NCBI GenBank assembly: GCA_964642235.1
Contig: CAZXOP010000087.1
Location: 1 to 8,179, forward strand
Direction of reading: 5' to 3'
DNA from: CAYSND01 sp964642235
GTDB lineage: Bacteria > Bacteroidota > Bacteroidia > Bacteroidales > UBA932
Length of the DNA stretch: 8,179 bases
Part shown: positions 5,936 to 8,179 of the stretch, one piece after another
How the letters are laid out: every line of letters begins with the position of its first letter
Position numbering within the stretch: position 1 is the stretch's first letter
Position numbers and translations under genes: made by a program
The notes under the pieces: generated by a model
What the model saw: only the letters and a program-made list of their open reading frames with translations
The model's database searches: none
What the model was told of the DNA's origin: nothing

Positions 5936-7798
5936 ATGGCAATAAACCCCTCAAACAAAAAGACACTCCTGACAATCTCTGTGGTAGTTTTATTTATTGG
6001 CTTAATAGTACAGTTGTTTTACCTTCAGATTCTCAACAAAAAATATAAAGTCAACGCCGATAACAATGCCCTTCGATATGAAACCCGCTACCCTGTAAGA
6101 GGTCTTATATTCGATAGGGAGGGGAGAGTACTTGTCGGGAATAAAAACACCTACGACATAATGGTAACACCTTATGACGTAAAGGAGTTCGACACATTAG
6201 GGCTATGTGATATTTTTTCACTTGACGAAGAGTTTGTAAAACAGACTTTTGACTACTATAAAAAGTATAGAAAAAAAATAGGATTTCAGAGCAAGGTTTT
6301 TCTCAAACAGGTTTCTGAACGGGAGTATAGTCTCTTCCTTGAAAAAAGCCATAAGTTCCCGGGCTTTACAGGGATTCCAAGAACCACACGAAGCTACCCT
6401 TATAATGCGGGAGGGAACCTTCTTGGGTATATAAACGAAGTTGACCCCCTTTTCTTGCAAAACAATCCCGAATATCGACCCGGGGATTATGTCGGGAGAA
6501 CGGGGCTCGAAGAGAGTTGCGAATCTTTTTTACGTGGAGAGAAGGGGTATAGTATCTTTCTGCGTGATGCCAATAATAAAATCCAATCCTCATATAAACA
6601 AGGGGCATACGATATTCCGGCAGTGCCCGGGGACAATGTGGTCTCCACCATAGATGCAGAGTTGCAAAATTATGGAGAGATGCTTATGAAAAATAAAGTG
6701 GGAAGCGTGGTAGCCATTGAACCCTCTACAGGGGAGATACTTACCATGATTTCGAGTCCCGGTGTCGATGTCTCCATTCTTGCCGATATAAGCAAGTATT
6801 ATTCAGATATAGTTAAAGACCCCCTAAAACCGATGTTTAATAGGGCGGTCATGTCGCCACAACCTCCCGGGTCAGTCTTTAAACTTGTAAACGCCCTTAT
6901 AGGGCTTCAAGAAGGGGTAGCCACCCCGAGCACACGATACTCATGTAATAAAGGGTATTATGCAGGGGGGATTAAAGTAGGGTGCCATGTCCACCCCTCT
7001 CCTCTCGCCTTTGAGGAGTCTATAATGATGTCCTGCAATGCCTATTATTGTGCCCTTTTCAGGTCTATTATTGATAATCCCAAATATAAAAATGTTCAAG
7101 AAGCCTTCTCTCACTGGCGTGAATATGTGGAGAGTTTTGGTTTCGGGAAAAAATTAGGCTCTGATTTCCCTTCGGAGCAAGGGGGAATTCTCCCTACTTT
7201 GAACACCTACGATAAAATCCATGGAAAAGGGAGATGGAAATCCCTCTCAATAATTTCACTTGCCATAGGACAAGGAGAGCTTGGATGTACACCTCTTCAC
7301 TTAGCTAATCTTGCAGCGACTATCGCAAATAGAGGGTATTACTACATTCCTCATATCCTAAAAGAGATAGACAGTGTCTCTGTGGATGAAAAATATAGAA
7401 TTAAGAATTACACCCTTATAGATACTGCTAATTTTACCCCCGTTATCAACGGAATGTACAAGGCAGTAAACTCCCCTCCGGGGTCTGGGGCAACCGCAAG
7501 GATAGCTGCTGTCCCGGGGCTTGAAATCTGTGGGAAAACAGGAACAGCCCAAAACCCGCATGGAGACGATCACTCAGTATTTATCTGCTTCGCACCTAAA
7601 GATGACCCCAAAATAGCAATTGCTGTTTATATAGAGAACGGAGGGTTTGGAGCGACTTGGGCGGCACCAATTGCCTCATTAATGGTAGAAAAATACCTCA
7701 ACCATGATGTTAATCCAAATAGAGCATGGATCGAAGAGAGGATGGTAAGTACTTCTCTTTTAGGTAAAGTTATTTCAGGAAAAACTCATAAAAAATAG
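5936..7798 (+). CDS. mrdA: Penicillin-binding protein 2, elongasome DD-transpeptidase
   Basis: Class B penicillin-binding protein that cross-links new side-wall peptidoglycan and pairs with RodA. The 620 residues begin with a short cytoplasmic tail and one transmembrane helix (about 10-31). The pedestal/dimerisation domain follows with RGLIFDREGRVL (55-66), TTRSYPYNAGGNLLGYI and YVGRTGLE (185-192). The transpeptidase domain starts near 240 (VVSTIDAELQ, VVAIEPSTGEILTM). Catalytic motifs are all present: SVFK (nucleophile S313, K316), SCN (366-368) and KTGTAQ (534-539), the last followed by the HGDDHSVF stretch typical of PBP2. These features and the neighbouring rodA separate it from the division protein FtsI (PBP3), which would sit in the dcw cluster. 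A Cys/His group (C337, C350, H351, H353, C367) surrounds the SCN motif and may bind metal. It starts 2 nt after mreD and ends 4 nt before rodA, so translation is likely coupled. It is a target of beta-lactams. Confidence 0.97.
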   Translation: MAINPSNKKTLLTISVVVLFIGLIVQLFYLQILNKKYKVNADNNALRYETRYPVRGLIFDREGRVLVGNKNTYDIMVTPYDVKEFDTLGLCDIFSLDEEFVKQTFDYYKKYRKKIGFQSKVFLKQVSEREYSLFLEKSHKFPGFTGIPRTTRSYPYNAGGNLLGYINEVDPLFLQNNPEYRPGDYVGRTGLEESCESFLRGEKGYSIFLRDANNKIQSSYKQGAYDIPAVPGDNVVSTIDAELQNYGEMLMKNKVGSVVAIEPSTGEILTMISSPGVDVSILADISKYYSDIVKDPLKPMFNRAVMSPQPPGSVFKLVNALIGLQEGVATPSTRYSCNKGYYAGGIKVGCHVHPSPLAFEESIMMSCNAYYCALFRSIIDNPKYKNVQEAFSHWREYVESFGFGKKLGSDFPSEQGGILPTLNTYDKIHGKGRWKSLSIISLAIGQGELGCTPLHLANLAATIANRGYYYIPHILKEIDSVSVDEKYRIKNYTLIDTANFTPVINGMYKAVNSPPGSGATARIAAVPGLEICGKTGTAQNPHGDDHSVFICFAPKDDPKIAIAVYIENGGFGATWAAPIASLMVEKYLNHDVNPNRAWIEERMVSTSLLGKVISGKTHKK

Positions 7799-7802
7799 CC
7801 AA

Positions 7803-8179
7803 ATGGTATCTGAAAGAATAAGATATAGAAAAATAGATTGGGTGCTGGTAATCTGCTACCTGATTCTCTCTATTTTCGGATGGCTAAACATTTACGCCTC
7901 TGTATATGACCCTGAAGTGGGTAATATTTTTTCACTCTCCCTTCGTAGTGGGAACCAATTTATCTGGATGAGTTTTGGTTTTCTTATCGCTATAGCATTG
8001 ATTTTCTTTATCCCTCCCCGATTTTATTTAGGGCTTTCATGGTGGATTTATGCCTTTGTAATTCTCCTTTTGGTGCTGGTTTTGATTATAGGGAAAGAGG
8101 TAAATGGTTCACAATCATGGTTTGTTTTAGGTCCGCTACGGTTTCAGCCATCTGAAATATCTAAGATATCGACCTCTTT
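7803..8179 (+). CDS. rodA: Peptidoglycan glycosyltransferase RodA, N-terminal part (3' end outside window)
   Basis: SEDS-family lipid II polymerase of the elongasome, which makes glycan strands that PBP2 cross-links. The frame from ATG at 7803 stays open to the right edge, giving 125 residues. The start (RKIDWVLVICYLILSIFGWLNIYAS, residues 9-34) matches the first membrane helix of Bacteroidetes RodA, with the Ile-Asp-Trp entry and Gly-Trp-Leu core. Further helices lie at about 52-72 and 78-97. The conserved SEDS segment appears at the end: GSQSWFVLGPLRFQPSE (102-118), followed by Lys121, corresponding to the GA-x-RW...QPSE-x-x-K signature. The catalytic Asp in a later periplasmic loop is beyond the window. 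The position right after mrdA (4-nt gap) makes RodA rather than FtsW. No Shine-Dalgarno is visible, fitting coupling to mrdA translation. Confidence 0.95.
   Translation, partial: MVSERIRYRKIDWVLVICYLILSIFGWLNIYASVYDPEVGNIFSLSLRSGNQFIWMSFGFLIAIALIFFIPPRFYLGLSWWIYAFVILLLVLVLIIGKEVNGSQSWFVLGPLRFQPSEISKISTS

Overview
The window reads as a chromosomal housekeeping region from a member of the Bacteroidota, most likely order Bacteroidales. The evidence is the moderately AT-rich DNA, the near absence of Shine-Dalgarno sequences before start codons, exact matches to the Bacteroidetes -7 element TAnnTTTG in front of three genes, and the gene order purH-mreB-mreC-mreD-mrdA-rodA, which I know from this group. 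I cannot name a genus.

Layout. Positions 1-717 hold the C-terminal end of DNA topoisomerase I (topA, cut by the left edge). An Lrp/AsnC-family regulator follows at 783-1259 on the + strand. It meets ispD (isoprenoid precursor synthesis, minus strand, 1237-1911) tail to tail, and their coding ends overlap by 23 bp. A 113-bp divergent intergenic region (1912-2024) carries a candidate promoter in each direction, for ispD leftward and purH rightward. From 2025 to the right edge all genes run on the + strand and are almost gap-free: purH (final two steps of IMP synthesis), mreB, mreC, mreD, mrdA (PBP2) and the start of rodA (cut by the right edge).

How the genes work together. mreB, mreC, mreD, mrdA and rodA encode the core of the elongasome (Rod complex). 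MreB filaments under the membrane organise MreC and MreD, which position and activate the RodA glycosyltransferase/PBP2 transpeptidase pair for side-wall peptidoglycan synthesis. Gaps between genes from mreB to rodA are only 2-10 nt, so cotranscription and translational coupling are likely. purH lies only 24 nt upstream with no terminator or consensus promoter in between, so the purine gene probably shares a transcript with the shape genes.

No mobile elements, CRISPR arrays, tRNA or rRNA genes, or convincing intrinsic terminators were seen, and no stretch over 300 bases lacks a gene. I found no evidence for a new biological system. The points worth a second look are small: an 11-bp duplication at the mreB/mreC junction, an inverted repeat around the regulator's promoter and start codon, the overlapping convergent gene ends, and a Cys/His cluster beside the PBP2 active site.
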